Assembly: GCF_014268585.2 (NCBI RefSeq)
Contig: NZ_CP077092.1
Span: forward strand, 5,741,501-5,805,500
Source: Pseudomonas iranensis
Lineage (GTDB): Bacteria > Pseudomonadota > Gammaproteobacteria > Pseudomonadales > Pseudomonadaceae
Direction: 5' to 3'
DNA: 64,000 nt
Of the stretch, positions 43,575 through 54,506 are shown in pieces. Below the pieces are notes generated by a model. That model was not told the DNA's origin. It was given only the letters and a program-made list of their open reading frames with translations, and did not search any database. The position numbers and the translations under genes were made by a program. Numbering within the stretch: the stretch's first letter is position 1; each line of letters starts with the position of its first letter.

Positions 43575-44749
43575 GCATAATTCGCTTCGAAGACGTCGAC
43601 GTAATCTTCTCCAAAGACCCGCGCGAGGCACTCAAGCTGCTTGATCAGGGCATGACCCGCAACGAGATCCTGAAGAAGACCGGTCAGATCGTCGGCGTGG
43701 AAAAAGCCACGCTGGACATCAACAAAGGCGAGATATGCGTGCTGATGGGCCTCTCCGGCTCGGGCAAATCGAGCCTGCTGCGCTGCATCAACGGCCTCAA
43801 CACCGTGAGCCGCGGCAAGCTGTTCGTCGAGCATGAAAACCGTCAGATCGACATCGCGTCCTGCACGCCCGCCGAGCTGAAGATGATGCGCACCAAGCGC
43901 ATTGCCATGGTGTTCCAGAAGTTCGCCTTGATGCCCTGGCTGACAGTGCGCGAGAACATCAGTTTCGGTCTGGAAATGCAGGGTCGACCGGAGAAGGAAC
44001 GCAAGAAACTGGTCGATGAGAAACTCGAACTGGTTGGCCTGACCCAATGGCGCAACAAGAAGCCGGACGAACTTTCCGGCGGCATGCAACAGCGCGTCGG
44101 CCTCGCCCGTGCGCTGGCCATGGACGCCGATATTCTGCTGATGGACGAACCGTTCTCGGCTCTCGACCCGCTGATCCGCCAGGGTCTGCAGGATGAACTG
44201 CTGGAACTGCAACGCAAGCTGAGCAAGACCATCGTGTTTGTCAGCCACGACCTTGATGAAGCCCTCAAACTCGGCAGCCGCATCGCGATCATGAAAGACG
44301 GCCGGATCATCCAGTACAGCGTGCCGGAAGAGATCGTCCTCAACCCGGCGGACGACTATGTGCGCACCTTCGTCGCCCACACCAATCCGCTCAACGTGCT
44401 CTGCGGCCGCAGCCTGATGCGCACGCTGGACAAGTGCAAACGCATCAACGGCTCGGTGTGCCTCGATCCGGGCGGCGACTCGTGGCTGGACCTGGCCGAA
44501 GGCAACACCATCAAAGGCGCACGGCAGAACGGCTCGGTGCTGAACCTGCAGAACTGGGCACCGGGGCAAGCAGTGGAAGGCCTGGAGCGCAAGCCAACGC
44601 TGGTGGATTCGAATATCGGCATGCGTGACGCGCTGCAGATCCGTTATCAGACCGGCAACAAGCTGGTGCTGCACGATAACAATCATGTGGTGGGGATTCT
44701 GGGGGACAGCGAGTTGTATCACGCGTTGTTGGGCAAGAATCTGGGTTAG
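43571..44749 (+). CDS. cbcV: Choline/betaine ABC transporter ATPase CbcV
   Basis: A 392-residue ProV-type ATPase. Walker A is GLSGSGKSS at residues 60-68, the signature LSGGMQQR at 168-175 and Walker B ILLMDEP with Asp192. The region after residue 280 stands where CBS domains lie in ProV. It overlaps cbcW by four bases and is followed by a strong terminator. Confidence 0.94.
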   Translation: MSIIRFEDVDVIFSKDPREALKLLDQGMTRNEILKKTGQIVGVEKATLDINKGEICVLMGLSGSGKSSLLRCINGLNTVSRGKLFVEHENRQIDIASCTPAELKMMRTKRIAMVFQKFALMPWLTVRENISFGLEMQGRPEKERKKLVDEKLELVGLTQWRNKKPDELSGGMQQRVGLARALAMDADILLMDEPFSALDPLIRQGLQDELLELQRKLSKTIVFVSHDLDEALKLGSRIAIMKDGRIIQYSVPEEIVLNPADDYVRTFVAHTNPLNVLCGRSLMRTLDKCKRINGSVCLDPGGDSWLDLAEGNTIKGARQNGSVLNLQNWAPGQAVEGLERKPTLVDSNIGMRDALQIRYQTGNKLVLHDNNHVVGILGDSELYHALLGKNLG

Positions 44750-44763
44750 CCGCAGGTGGCATA

Positions 44764-44794
44764 AAAAAGGGATCGCGGTGAGCGATCCCTTTTT
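44764..44794. terminator. Intrinsic terminator after cbcXWV
   Basis: AAAAAGGGATCGC and GCGATCCCTTTTT form a perfect 13-pair stem around GGTGA, ending in a T run, 15 bases past the cbcV stop. Its symmetry lets it act on both strands. Confidence 0.9.
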
Positions 44795-44811
44795 GTTGGG
44801 TCAGGAAAAAG

Positions 44812-44966
44812 CCCCTCACCCTAGCCCTCTCCCAGAGGGAGAGGGGACCGACCGAGTTGGACGGTCAAGCTACATCGACCTGAAATTTCGAGTCGAACTC
44901 AGGTCTTGAAAAGCCCCCGATCTGCTCCCTTCCCCCTCTCCCTTAGGGAGAGGGCTGGGGTGAGGG
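44812..44966. repeat. Inverted repeat, CTCACCCTAGCCCTCTCCC family
   Basis: Arms CCCCTCACCCTAGCCCTCTC and the near complement ending GAGAGGGCTGGGGTGAGGG, placed between the convergent cbcV and betT stops. Confidence 0.8.
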
Positions 44967-44977
44967 AGCTTTTGACT

Positions 44978-46975
44978 TTAGCTGTAAACCCGCCCAAGCA
45001 ACTGCCGGTGGCTCTCGAACTGATCCAGCACATCCCGCGTAATCTGCTCCGGGGTGAAGCCCATCAAGTCGTAATCCTGGCTGCCATTGTGCAAATACAC
45101 CTCAGCACGGTAGTAACGCTGACGCGCTTCGTCCGACTGCGCCGATTCGGTCGGGGTCGCCAGATAACCATCCAGGCTCACTTCGTAAACGAAAGGGTTG
45201 CCCTCTTCCATCTCGACCCGCACGCCCATGCAGCGCTTGGCCTTGCCCAGCAGCGTCTGCACTTCAATGCCCTGATTGCGCAATTGCGCCGCCGCATCCT
45301 CCAGCGCCGGGGTGACGTGTTTGTCCATGAAGCGCTGCACCACCGATTGGCTCGGCTGCAGATCCAGTTGCGTCAGGCGCTCGCTGAAACCACGGCGTCC
45401 GCGCTCGGCCAGTTGCGCTTGCTCCTGCTCGATCTGCACGTCCTGGCGCATCGCCTTGTGCAGGCCGAACATGAAACAGATCAGCACCACCGAGAACGGC
45501 AGGCCGGCCAGCACGACCATGGTCTGCATGGCTTCGAAGTTGCCGGCGAACAGCAGGCCGATGGTCACCAGCGTGATCACCACCGACCAGAAGATCCGCA
45601 GCCAGTGCGGCGCGTCTTCATCGACGTTGCCGCCCTTGCAGGAAAGATTCGCCATCATCACCGCGCCGGAGTCGGCCGGGGTCAGGAACAGCACGAAGCC
45701 GACGAAGATCGACACACCAATCACGACTTTCGACGCCGGGTAATGCTCAAGCAACTGATAGATCGCCATCGACGGCTGTTCCAGCGCCGTCTTGCCCAGC
45801 TCCACCGCGCCCTGATTCATCACCAGATCCAGCGCCGAGTTGCCGAAGATCGACAGCCACGCCAAGGTGAAGCCCAGCGGAATCAGCAGCACGCCAGCAA
45901 CCAGCTCACGCACGCTGCGACCACGGGAAATCCGCGCAATGAACATGCCCACGAATGGCGCCCAGGAAATCCACCAGGCCCAGTAGAACAGCGTCCACAG
46001 GCCCAGCCAGCGATCGGACTTGGCGCTGTCGCCTTCGTAGACGTACAGGTCGAAGGTCTTCAGCACCACGCCGTTGAGGTAGTCACCGATGTTCTGCACG
46101 AAACCGTTGAGCAGGTGCAAAGTCGGGCCGAACAGCAGAACGAAAATCAGCAGGCCGCTGAACAGCACGATGTTCAGGTTGGACAGACGACGGATGCCGT
46201 TTTCCACACCCGACACAGCGGCGATGGTCGCTACTGTGCTCATGACGATGATGACGATCAGCAGGTTGGTGTTGCTGTGCTCCATGCCGAACAGGTTTTC
46301 CAGCCCGGACGACACTTGCAGCGAGCCAATCCCCAGGTTGGTCACCAGACCCAGCAGGGTCACGAACATGCCGAAGCCGTCCACCGCGTGACCGGCCGCG
46401 CCTTTGACCCAACGCTCGCCGACCAATGGATACAGCGCCGAACGCAGCGCCAGCGGCTGGTTATGCCGATAGGCAAAATACGCCACGGCAAGGCCGACCA
46501 AAGCGTAGATCGCCCAGCCGTGCAGGCCCCAGTGCAGGAAGGTCAGTTGCACCGCCTGACGCGCGGCCATGTTGGTGGCCGAGGTGCCTTCCGGCGGATT
46601 GAAGTAATGATCCAGCGGCTCGGACGCGCCGAAGTACAGCAGCGAAATGCCGATGCCCGACGAGAACAGCATCCCCGCCCAGGCGCCGTAACTGAAATCC
46701 GGGGTGTCGTCCTTGCTGCCCAGTTTGAGTTTGCCGTACGAGGAAAACGCCAGACCGACCACGAACACCAGGTAGGCGGCGATCACTACCATGTAGTACC
46801 AGCCGAAGCTGCGCGACAACCAGGCCTGGGCCATCCCCAACATTCTGCCGGCCTCTTGCGGGGCGATGATCAGAATGGCGGTCAACAACAGAATCAGCGC
46901 GGTCGAGGTGTAGAACACCCAACCGTTGACCGTCACCTTCTCGGGCGGGGTCTTTATTAGCGAGGCAGAACTCAT
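44978..46975 (-). CDS. betT: High-affinity choline transporter BetT
   Basis: A 665-residue BCCT-family carrier. Twelve hydrophobic segments span about residues 15-510, including the WTLFYWAWWISWAPFVGMFIARISRGRS signature. A cytoplasmic C-terminal tail of about 150 residues, as in BetT osmosensing subtypes, follows. It imports choline with protons. ATG 46975 (MSSASLIKTPPEKV) is preferred to a start 12 codons upstream. Divergent from betI. Confidence 0.93.
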   Translation of the reverse strand: MSSASLIKTPPEKVTVNGWVFYTSTALILLLTAILIIAPQEAGRMLGMAQAWLSRSFGWYYMVVIAAYLVFVVGLAFSSYGKLKLGSKDDTPDFSYGAWAGMLFSSGIGISLLYFGASEPLDHYFNPPEGTSATNMAARQAVQLTFLHWGLHGWAIYALVGLAVAYFAYRHNQPLALRSALYPLVGERWVKGAAGHAVDGFGMFVTLLGLVTNLGIGSLQVSSGLENLFGMEHSNTNLLIVIIVMSTVATIAAVSGVENGIRRLSNLNIVLFSGLLIFVLLFGPTLHLLNGFVQNIGDYLNGVVLKTFDLYVYEGDSAKSDRWLGLWTLFYWAWWISWAPFVGMFIARISRGRSVRELVAGVLLIPLGFTLAWLSIFGNSALDLVMNQGAVELGKTALEQPSMAIYQLLEHYPASKVVIGVSIFVGFVLFLTPADSGAVMMANLSCKGGNVDEDAPHWLRIFWSVVITLVTIGLLFAGNFEAMQTMVVLAGLPFSVVLICFMFGLHKAMRQDVQIEQEQAQLAERGRRGFSERLTQLDLQPSQSVVQRFMDKHVTPALEDAAAQLRNQGIEVQTLLGKAKRCMGVRVEMEEGNPFVYEVSLDGYLATPTESAQSDEARQRYYRAEVYLHNGSQDYDLMGFTPEQITRDVLDQFESHRQLLGRVYS

Positions 46976-47314
46976 GGCACAAATGCTCCAGGCAGTGCGA
47001 GAGAAGAACACAAGGCATCACGGAACCCGACCAATCGGTTAGTTGGCAGCCGACCGGCGGGTGATATAAAGACACTCCGAAAAAAGCCCGAACCTGCCGA
47101 AATGGCGTTGCGTATTCGCTTTCGTGGCCAGAGGCGACGGACGTTCATCCGAAACCTGGCCCCGAGCGTCTTGCCCTTTCAACACGTCCATCGAATCGCG
47201 AACCGCGCCATGCCCCGCGCAGGTTTCGAGCCGTTTCAGGTGTCGGTTTTTATCGTCATTACGCGTAGGAATTTTCTGTAGGCAGCGACGAATTGTCGCA
47301 GATCTTATTCTTTG

Positions 47315-47334
47315 TTGATTGAACGTTCAATCAA
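47315..47334. promoter_or_regulatory. 20-bp palindrome, BetI operator
   Basis: TTGATTGAACGTTCAATCAA is a perfect 20-base palindrome, 70 bases before the betI ATG. The TTGA-N-TGAACG style and place between divergent betT and betI match BetI sites known in other bacteria. The 429-base gap 46976-47404 shows no gene. Choline would relieve repression. Confidence 0.8.
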
Positions 47335-47404
47335 AACAAAATAGACTGGCCCTCAATCCGATCGGCGTCATTCGCCCCTCGGAAGGCCTAAGGAGATGTG
47401 CAAG

Positions 47405-47998
47405 ATGCCCAAGGTCGGTATGCAACCCATCCGCCGCCAACAATTGATCGAAGCCACTTTGCAAGCGGTCGATCAGGTCGGAATGGGGGACGCCAGCATT
47501 GCGCTGATCGCCCGTTTGGCCGGTGTCTCGAATGGCATCATCAGTCATTACTTTCAGGACAAGAACGGCCTGATCGCCGCCACGATGCGGTACCTGATGA
47601 CCGCCCTCAGCGAGAGCGTCACCGCGCGCCGTCAGGCGCTGGCAGATGACAGCCCACGGGCGCATCTGCAGGTGATCATCGAAGGCAACTTCGACGCCAG
47701 CCAGGTCAATGGCCCGGCAATGAAAACCTGGCTGGCCTTCTGGGCCACCAGCATGCACCAGCCGTCTTTGCACAGGTTGCAGCGGATCAACGATCACCGT
47801 CTGTATTCCAACCTGTGCTGCCAGTTCCGCCGTGTGCTGCCGCTCGAAGATGCGCGCAGCGCCGCCCGGGGTCTGGCAGCGTTGATTGACGGCTTGTGGT
47901 TGCGCGGCGCGCTGTCGGGAGACGCTTTCGACACGGCGCAGGCGCAACAGATCGCTTACGAATACATGGATTTCCAATTGGCCAAGAAGGTGAGCTAG
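47405..47998 (+). CDS. betI: TetR-type repressor BetI
   Basis: A 197-residue regulator with an N-terminal HTH ([25 protein letters not shown], residues about 30-55) and a C-terminal ligand domain ([15 protein letters not shown]). The [16 protein letters not shown] opening is characteristic of BetI. It represses betIBA and betT in the absence of choline. ATG 47405 (MPKVGMQP) follows AAGGAG; an ATG three codons upstream is less likely. Confidence 0.94.
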   Translation: MPKVGMQPIRRQQLIEATLQAVDQVGMGDASIALIARLAGVSNGIISHYFQDKNGLIAATMRYLMTALSESVTARRQALADDSPRAHLQVIIEGNFDASQVNGPAMKTWLAFWATSMHQPSLHRLQRINDHRLYSNLCCQFRRVLPLEDARSAARGLAALIDGLWLRGALSGDAFDTAQAQQIAYEYMDFQLAKKVS

Positions 47999-48086
47999 AG
48001 CACACAGAAAATGCTCGGCCCCTGAACTCCACCGCAGTGTGATCGCGGTGGTCAACGCCAACCACCAATGCACTTGCGAGGACACT

Positions 48087-49559
48087 ATGGCCCGTTTCGA
48101 ACTGCAAAAACTCTACATCGATGGCGCGTACACCGACGCCGGCAGCGACGCCACCTTCGAAGCCATCAACCCGGCGAACGGTGAAGTCCTCGCACTGGTG
48201 CAACGTGCGACCAAAGACGACGTCGAGCGCGCTGTGGTCAGCGCCGAAAAGGGCCAGAAAATCTGGGCCGCGATGACCGCCATGGAGCGTTCGCGCATCC
48301 TGCGCCGCGCCGTCGACATCCTGCGCGAGCGCAACGATGAGCTGGCCGCGCTGGAAACCCTGGACACCGGCAAATCCTTCTCCGAAACCAAGTACGTCGA
48401 CATCGTCACCGGCGCTGACGTGCTGGAATACTACGCAGGCCTGGTGCCCGCCATCGAAGGCGAGCAGATCCCGCTGCGTGACACCTCGTTCGTTTACACC
48501 CGTCGCGAACCGCTGGGCGTGGTCGCCGGTATCGGCGCGTGGAACTACCCGATCCAGATCGCCCTGTGGAAATCCGCTCCAGCCCTGGCGGCCGGTAACG
48601 CGATGATCTTCAAGCCAAGCGAAGTCACCTCGCTGACCACTCTGAAACTGGCTGAGATCTACACCGAAGCCGGCGTGCCGAACGGCGTGTTCAACGTCCT
48701 GACCGGCAGCGGCCGCGAAGTCGGCACCTGGCTGACCGAGCACCCGCGCATCGAGAAAATCTCCTTCACTGGAGGCACCGACACCGGCAAGAAAGTCATG
48801 GCCAGCGCCTCGGCTTCGTCGCTCAAGGACGTGACCATGGAACTGGGCGGCAAGTCGCCGCTGATCATCTGCGACGACGCCGATCTCGATCGCGCCGCCG
48901 ACACGGCGATGATGGCCAACTTCTACAGCTCCGGTCAGGTCTGCACCAACGGCACTCGCGTGTTCGTACCGGCGCACCTGAAAGCCGCTTTTGAAGCCAA
49001 GATCGTTGAGCGCGTTGCGCGCATCCGCGTTGGCAACCCGGAAGACGAAAACACCAACTTCGGCCCGCTGGTCAGCTTCCCGCACATGGAAAGCGTGTTG
49101 GCTTACATCGCCAAGGGTAAAGAAGAAGGCGCACGCGTGCTGTGCGGCGGCGGTCGACTGACCGACGGCGAATTCGCCAAAGGCGCGTTCGTTGCGCCAA
49201 CCGTGTTCACCGACTGCACCGACGACATGACCATCGTGCGCGAAGAGATCTTCGGCCCGGTGATGGCGATCCTTTCCTACGAAACCGAAGAAGAAGTGAT
49301 CCGCCGCGCCAACGACACCGACTTCGGCCTGGCCGCCGGTATCGTTACCAAAGACCTGAACCGCGCGCACCGCGTGATCCATCAACTGGAAGCCGGTATC
49401 TGCTGGATCAACGCCTGGGGCGAGTCCGACGCAAAAATGCCGGTCGGCGGCTACAAGCAGTCGGGTGTTGGCCGTGAGAACGGGATCAGCTCGCTGAACA
49501 ACTTCACCCGCATCAAATCGGTACAGGTCGAGCTGGGCGATTACGTCTCGGTGTTCTGA
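48087..49559 (+). CDS. betB: Betaine aldehyde dehydrogenase
   Basis: A 490-residue aldehyde dehydrogenase. The catalytic Cys286 (GQVCTNGT), general base Glu252 (MELGGKSP) and the GIGAWNYP oxyanion segment are in the positions of the P. aeruginosa enzyme. It oxidises betaine aldehyde to glycine betaine with NAD(P). ATG 48087 is preceded by GAGGA. Lies 88 bases after betI. Confidence 0.96.
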   Translation: MARFELQKLYIDGAYTDAGSDATFEAINPANGEVLALVQRATKDDVERAVVSAEKGQKIWAAMTAMERSRILRRAVDILRERNDELAALETLDTGKSFSETKYVDIVTGADVLEYYAGLVPAIEGEQIPLRDTSFVYTRREPLGVVAGIGAWNYPIQIALWKSAPALAAGNAMIFKPSEVTSLTTLKLAEIYTEAGVPNGVFNVLTGSGREVGTWLTEHPRIEKISFTGGTDTGKKVMASASASSLKDVTMELGGKSPLIICDDADLDRAADTAMMANFYSSGQVCTNGTRVFVPAHLKAAFEAKIVERVARIRVGNPEDENTNFGPLVSFPHMESVLAYIAKGKEEGARVLCGGGRLTDGEFAKGAFVAPTVFTDCTDDMTIVREEIFGPVMAILSYETEEEVIRRANDTDFGLAAGIVTKDLNRAHRVIHQLEAGICWINAWGESDAKMPVGGYKQSGVGRENGISSLNNFTRIKSVQVELGDYVSVF

Positions 49560-49587
49560 TCAGACTCAGAGTCCGGGTGGGGCCATT

Positions 49588-49716
49588 GTGGCGAGGGGAT
49601 TCATCCCCGTCGGGCTGCGAAGCGGCCCCCCTCCAGACACTGCAATTCTCCAGACAGAACCAGTCGCCGACTCTGCGACTGCTGCGCAGCCGAACGGGGA
49701 TAAATCCCCTCGCCAC
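49588..49716. repeat. Inverted repeat, GGCGAGGGGATTTATCCCCG family
   Basis: Arms GTGGCGAGGGGATTCATCCC and the complement GGGATAAATCCCCTCGCCAC enclose inner TGCGAAGCGG-like arms. Fills the betB-betA gap. Confidence 0.8.
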
Positions 49717-49765
49717 AGGTGCGCGGTCACAGTTGACCTGACCAACTTCAAAGAGGGTGCATTCA

Positions 49766-51469
49766 ATGTCCCAAGAATTCGATTACATCATCATCGGTGC
49801 CGGCTCGGCCGGTAACACCCTGGCGACCCGTCTGACTGAAGACGAAGGCGTCACCGTTCTGTTGCTCGAAGCCGGGGGGCCGGACTACCGCCTCGACTTC
49901 CGTACCCAGATGCCCGCTGCGCTGGCCTTCCCGCTGCAGGGTCGTCGTTACAACTGGGCCTACGAAACCGATCCAGAGCCACACATGGACGGGCGCCGGA
50001 TGGAATGCGGTCGCGGCAAAGGCCTCGGCGGCTCTTCGCTGATCAACGGCATGTGCTACATCCGTGGCAACGCCATGGACTACGACGGCTGGGCGAAACT
50101 GCCGGGCCTGGAAGACTGGTCGTACCTCGATTGCCTGCCGTACTTCCGCAAAGCCGAAACCCGTGACATCGGCCCGAACGATTACCACGGTGGCGACGGC
50201 CCGGTCAGCGTGACCACGCCGAAAGCCGGCAACAACCCGCTGTTCCACGCCATGGTTGAAGCCGGCGTGCAGGCCGGTTACCCGCGTACCGAAGACCTCA
50301 ACGGTTACCAGCAGGAAGGCTTCGGCCCGATGGACCGCACCGTGACGCCGAACGGCCGCCGTGCTTCCACCGCCCGTGGCTACCTCGACATCGCCAAGAA
50401 GCGTTCGACCCTGACCATCGTCACCCACGCCCTGACCGACAAGATTCTCTTTGAAGGCAAGCGCGCGGTCGGCGTGCGTTACCTGATCGGCGACGCTGAA
50501 GAACGTGTTGAAGCCAAGGCGCGCAAGGAAGTCCTGCTGTGCTCCGGCGCCATCGCTTCGCCGCAGATTCTGCAGCGCTCCGGTGTCGGCCCGGCGAAAT
50601 TGCTGGAAAGTCTCGACATCCCGGTGGTCCACGATCTGCCGGGCGTCGGTGAAAACCTGCAGGATCACCTTGAGCTGTACCTGCAATACGCCTGCACCCA
50701 ACCGGTTTCGCTGTATCCGTCGCTGCTCTGGTACAACCAGCCGGCGATCGGTGCCGAGTGGCTGTTCAACGGCACCGGCATCGGCGCCAGCAACCAGTTC
50801 GAGGCCGGCGGTTTCATTCGTTCGCGTCCGGAATTCGAGTGGCCGAACATCCAGTACCACTTCCTGCCGGTGGCGATTAACTACAACGGCAGCAACGGTG
50901 TGAAAGAGCACGGTTTCCAGGCGCACATGGGTTCCATGCGCTCGCCGAGCCGTGGCCGCATCCAGGTCAAATCCAAGGATCCGCGCCAGCACCCGAGCAT
51001 CCTGTTCAACTACATGGCCACCGAGCAGGACTGGCAGGAATTCCGCGACGGCATCCGCCTGACCCGCGAAATCATGCAGCAGCCGGCCCTCGACGCGTTC
51101 CGTGGTCGCGAAATCAGCCCGGGCATCGACGTGCAAACCGATGAGCAGCTCGACAAGTTCATCCGCGAGCACGCTGAAACCGCGTTCCACCCGTCCTGCT
51201 CGTGCAAGATGGGCACCGACGAGATGGCCGTGGTCGATGGCGAAGGTCGTGTGCATGGCATGCAGAGCCTGCGCGTGGTCGATGCCTCTATCATGCCGAT
51301 CATCACCACCGGCAACCTCAACGCGCCGACGATCATGATGGCCGAGAAAATCGCCGACAGGATCCGTGGCCGCAAGCCGCTGCCGCGCAGCAACGCTGCT
51401 TATTACGTCGCGAACGGCGCGCCGGTCAAAGGCAAGCCGATGCGGGATATTACCCCTGCGGCTCAGTAA
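49766..51469 (+). CDS. betA: Choline dehydrogenase
   Basis: A 567-residue GMC oxidoreductase. The FAD-binding GAGSAG lies at residues 11-16; [20 protein letters not shown] and [17 protein letters not shown] are the two GMC signatures. The C-terminal His of HPSCSCKMG and Asn of [12 protein letters not shown] form the active site. It oxidises choline to betaine aldehyde at the membrane. ATG 49766 is preceded by AGAGGG. It ends the betIBA operon. Confidence 0.96.
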   Translation: MSQEFDYIIIGAGSAGNTLATRLTEDEGVTVLLLEAGGPDYRLDFRTQMPAALAFPLQGRRYNWAYETDPEPHMDGRRMECGRGKGLGGSSLINGMCYIRGNAMDYDGWAKLPGLEDWSYLDCLPYFRKAETRDIGPNDYHGGDGPVSVTTPKAGNNPLFHAMVEAGVQAGYPRTEDLNGYQQEGFGPMDRTVTPNGRRASTARGYLDIAKKRSTLTIVTHALTDKILFEGKRAVGVRYLIGDAEERVEAKARKEVLLCSGAIASPQILQRSGVGPAKLLESLDIPVVHDLPGVGENLQDHLELYLQYACTQPVSLYPSLLWYNQPAIGAEWLFNGTGIGASNQFEAGGFIRSRPEFEWPNIQYHFLPVAINYNGSNGVKEHGFQAHMGSMRSPSRGRIQVKSKDPRQHPSILFNYMATEQDWQEFRDGIRLTREIMQQPALDAFRGREISPGIDVQTDEQLDKFIREHAETAFHPSCSCKMGTDEMAVVDGEGRVHGMQSLRVVDASIMPIITTGNLNAPTIMMAEKIADRIRGRKPLPRSNAAYYVANGAPVKGKPMRDITPAAQ

Positions 51470-51491
51470 GACGTAATACCGAGGCGCGACC

Positions 51492-51556
51492 TTCGCGAGC
51501 AGGCTCGCTCCCACATTGGAATGCATTTCAACTGTGGGAGCGAGCCTGCTCGCGAA
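51492..51556. repeat. REPIN, GTGGGAGC family
   Basis: Inverted pair after the betA stop. The rest of the gap to 51720 has no recognisable gene. Confidence 0.85.
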
Positions 51557-51720
51557 GAGGCCCTCACAGCAACACACAATTCCCCGCTGCACTGTAAATT
51601 CCCCTACACCCCCTCTTCACTTGATCCTACCCCCACGCAGGCCTACTCTAGACCTCGCGTAACCGTTTCACCCCTCCCCGCTGTCGCCATGCCGCTACTC
51701 CATTACAAGGAGGTTCTCGA

Positions 51721-53163
51721 ATGTTCGATTTCCACCCCCAGCTCAAGCAGCGCTTTGCTGCCTTGCGCACGGGCGCTGAATTTTTTTCCCTGCGGTATGT
51801 GCGCGAGTCCGGGCAGTTTCTGTCGGTGCGCAAGAACGTCGCCGAACCGCCGAGCCTGAGCCGCGATGAAGGCGCAATGCTCACCGTGCGCGTGAATGGC
51901 GTCGAAGCCTACGCGGCGACCAATGACCTCTCGCAACAAGGCCTGCAAGCCGCCCTCGAGCGCGCCGAGCAACAGGCCCGCCGGCTCAAGCCGCACGCCT
52001 TGCTCGATCTGCGCGGGCAGACGCTGTCCAGTGACCGCGCTGATTATTTTTCACCCAACCTCGAACAGCCCTTCCCGTCCCTGAGCGAATGCTTCGATCT
52101 GCTCGGTGCGGAGTCCGCCTCGGTGCCCAAGGATGAGCGCCTGGTCAATTGGCAGGTGAGCATCGGCATCACCCATGTCGAGCAGATCTACCTGAGCAGC
52201 GCCGGCGCCGAATTGCGCCAGGCCCAGCGCTTCGTCTATCCGAGCCTCGACGTCACCGCCTACGACGGCAACGACAGCCAGACCCGCAGCCTCGGCCGCG
52301 AGAACTTCGGCCAACAGGGTGGCGCTGATGTCATCAGCCGCTGCGGCCTGGTCGGTGCCGGTCCGCAAGTCGCCGACCAGGCCCTGCAACTGCTGCTCGC
52401 GCCGAACACCCCGCAAGGCCCGCGCGACCTGCTGCTGATGCCCGATCAGATGATGCTGCAGATCCATGAATCCATCGGTCACCCGCTGGAGCTCGACCGC
52501 ATCCTCGGCGATGAGCGCAATTACGCCGGCACCAGTTTCGTCAAGACCAGCGATTTCGGCAGCCTGCAATACGGCTCCAACCTGCTCAACGTAACCTTCG
52601 ATCCGGGCATCCCGGAAGAACTCGCCAGCTACGGCCATGACGACGACGGCACTGCGGCGAGCAAACAATTCCTGATTCGCGACGGCCTGTTGCTGCGCCC
52701 ATTGGGCGGGGCGCTGTCGCAGTATCGCGCCGGCCTCGAAGGCGTTGCCAACAGCCGCGCCTGCGGCTGGAACCGGCCACCGATCGACCGCATGGCCAAC
52801 CTCAACATCGAGCCGGGCGATCAGACGCTGGAGCAGATGATCGGCGGTATCAAGCACGGCATTCTGATGAGCACCAATCGCTCGTGGTCGATCGACGATG
52901 CGCGCAACAAATTCCAGTTCGGCTGCGAATGGGGCCAGCTGATCGAGAACGGTGAACTTAAAGGCGTGGTGAAAAATCCCAACTACCGGGCCATTTCCGC
53001 GCACTTCTGGAAGAGCCTGCGCGCCGTCGGCGATGCCAACACCGTCAAGGTGCTGGGCACGCCGAACTGCGGCAAGGGCGAACCGAACCAGGTGATTCGC
53101 GTCGGCCACGCTTCGCCGGCCTGCGTATTCAGCAACATTGATGTGTTTGGGGGAGACGCCTGA
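51721..53163 (+). CDS. TldD-type zinc metallopeptidase subunit
   Basis: A 480-residue TldD/PmbA-family protein. The zinc motif HExxxH is present at His249-Glu250 and His254 (QIHESIGHP), and the C-terminal barrel-like half includes GGIKHGILMSTNRSWSIDD. TldD/TldE (PmbA) heterodimers cleave small peptides, for example in microcin maturation. This pair appears distinct from the housekeeping tldD and pmbA, which would lie elsewhere; that cannot be checked here. GGAGG stands seven bases before the ATG. Confidence 0.85.
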   Translation: MFDFHPQLKQRFAALRTGAEFFSLRYVRESGQFLSVRKNVAEPPSLSRDEGAMLTVRVNGVEAYAATNDLSQQGLQAALERAEQQARRLKPHALLDLRGQTLSSDRADYFSPNLEQPFPSLSECFDLLGAESASVPKDERLVNWQVSIGITHVEQIYLSSAGAELRQAQRFVYPSLDVTAYDGNDSQTRSLGRENFGQQGGADVISRCGLVGAGPQVADQALQLLLAPNTPQGPRDLLLMPDQMMLQIHESIGHPLELDRILGDERNYAGTSFVKTSDFGSLQYGSNLLNVTFDPGIPEELASYGHDDDGTAASKQFLIRDGLLLRPLGGALSQYRAGLEGVANSRACGWNRPPIDRMANLNIEPGDQTLEQMIGGIKHGILMSTNRSWSIDDARNKFQFGCEWGQLIENGELKGVVKNPNYRAISAHFWKSLRAVGDANTVKVLGTPNCGKGEPNQVIRVGHASPACVFSNIDVFGGDA

Positions 53164-54500
53164 TGAGCATTTCGAAGCGTCAGTCCGACGCCTTCAAGGT
53201 CATGGTCAACTGGCTGCGCGACAGCGTGCGCGAGCCGGAACAGTTCACGCTCAGCTACGCCGCCGAAGCCTCGGCGTTCGTGCGCTTCAATCACGCCAAG
53301 GTGCGCCAGGCCGGGCAAGTGCAACAGGCCAACGTCGGCCTGAAACTGATCGACGACGGTCGCCACGCCGACCTGCAGATCACCTTGTCCGGGGATCAGG
53401 AAGCCGATCTGCAACGCCTCGCCGAAGGCTTGCAACAACTGCGCGAAACCTTGCCGCTGCTGCCGCAGGATCCGTACCTGTTGCTCAATCACAACAGCTG
53501 GCAGAGCACGCACGTACAAGCGCATCCGCTGCCGGACACCGAAGATGTCGTCGGGCAAATCTGCGCTGCCGCTGAAGGTCTCGATCTGGTCGGTTTCTAT
53601 GCTGCCGGCCCAATCAGCCGCGGTTTCGCCAGTTCCGCCGGCGCGTTCGGCTGGCATGAAGCCAACAGTTTCAACTTCGACTTCAGCCTGTTCCATGAAA
53701 ACGGCGAAGCGGTGAAGGCCAGCTACGCCGGGCATGACTGGAGCGACGAGGGCTTCGCCCGGCGTTTCGCCCAGGCCCGCGAACAGCTGGAGTTTCTCGG
53801 CCGACCGTTACGCACTTTGGCACCGGGACAGTACCGCGCCTATCTGGCGCCGGCAGCGCTGGAAGAAATCATGGGCATGCTCAGTTGGGGCGGGTTCTCG
53901 GCGCAATCGATCGCCAGCAAGAGCAGTCCGTTGCAGAAACTCTACGTCGGCGATCAGGCGTTCAGTCCGCTGGTGTCGCTGGATGAGAAAGTCAGCGAAT
54001 CCCTGAGCCCGGCGTTTTCCGCCGAGGGTTATCCGCGCAGCGATCTGCGTCTGATCATCGAAGGCCGGGCCGGTGATCAACTGGTCGGTTCGCGCAGCGC
54101 GGCGGAATACGGTCTGGCGGCGAACGGTGCGGGCGGTGGCGAGATGCCCAGTGCATTGAACATGGCCGCCGGTGATCTGTCGCAAGAACAGATCCTCAAG
54201 CAGTTGGGCACCGGGCTGTACATCAGCAATCTTTGGTACCTGAACTACTCGGACCAACCGGCGGCGCGCATGACCGGCATGACCCGCTTCGCGACCTTCT
54301 GGGTCGAGAACGGCGAGATCCAGGCGCCGGTCAGCACCATGCGTTTCGACGACAGCGCCTACAACCTGCTCGGCTCGCAGCTGGAAGCGTTGACTACCGA
54401 GCGTGAATTGCTGCTGTCGGCGAGTACCTACAGTCAGCGCAATACCTCGTCATCGCTGTTGCCGGGGGCGCTGATCAGCCGGTTGACCCTAACGCTGTAA
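53163..54500 (+). CDS. TldE/PmbA-type partner of the metallopeptidase
   Basis: A 445-residue TldD/PmbA-family protein that lacks the HExxxH motif, as TldE/PmbA subunits do. Conserved family blocks include RGFASSAGAFGWHEANSFNFDFS in the N-terminal half and LYISNLWYLNYSDQPAARMTGMTRFATFWVENGEI at the C-terminal half. Its ATG overlaps the previous stop by one base (TGATG), so the two subunits are coupled. The substrate is unknown; no precursor-peptide gene was recognised beside it. Confidence 0.82.
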   Translation: MSISKRQSDAFKVMVNWLRDSVREPEQFTLSYAAEASAFVRFNHAKVRQAGQVQQANVGLKLIDDGRHADLQITLSGDQEADLQRLAEGLQQLRETLPLLPQDPYLLLNHNSWQSTHVQAHPLPDTEDVVGQICAAAEGLDLVGFYAAGPISRGFASSAGAFGWHEANSFNFDFSLFHENGEAVKASYAGHDWSDEGFARRFAQAREQLEFLGRPLRTLAPGQYRAYLAPAALEEIMGMLSWGGFSAQSIASKSSPLQKLYVGDQAFSPLVSLDEKVSESLSPAFSAEGYPRSDLRLIIEGRAGDQLVGSRSAAEYGLAANGAGGGEMPSALNMAAGDLSQEQILKQLGTGLYISNLWYLNYSDQPAARMTGMTRFATFWVENGEIQAPVSTMRFDDSAYNLLGSQLEALTTERELLLSASTYSQRNTSSSLLPGALISRLTLTL

Positions 54501-54506
54501 AACAAA

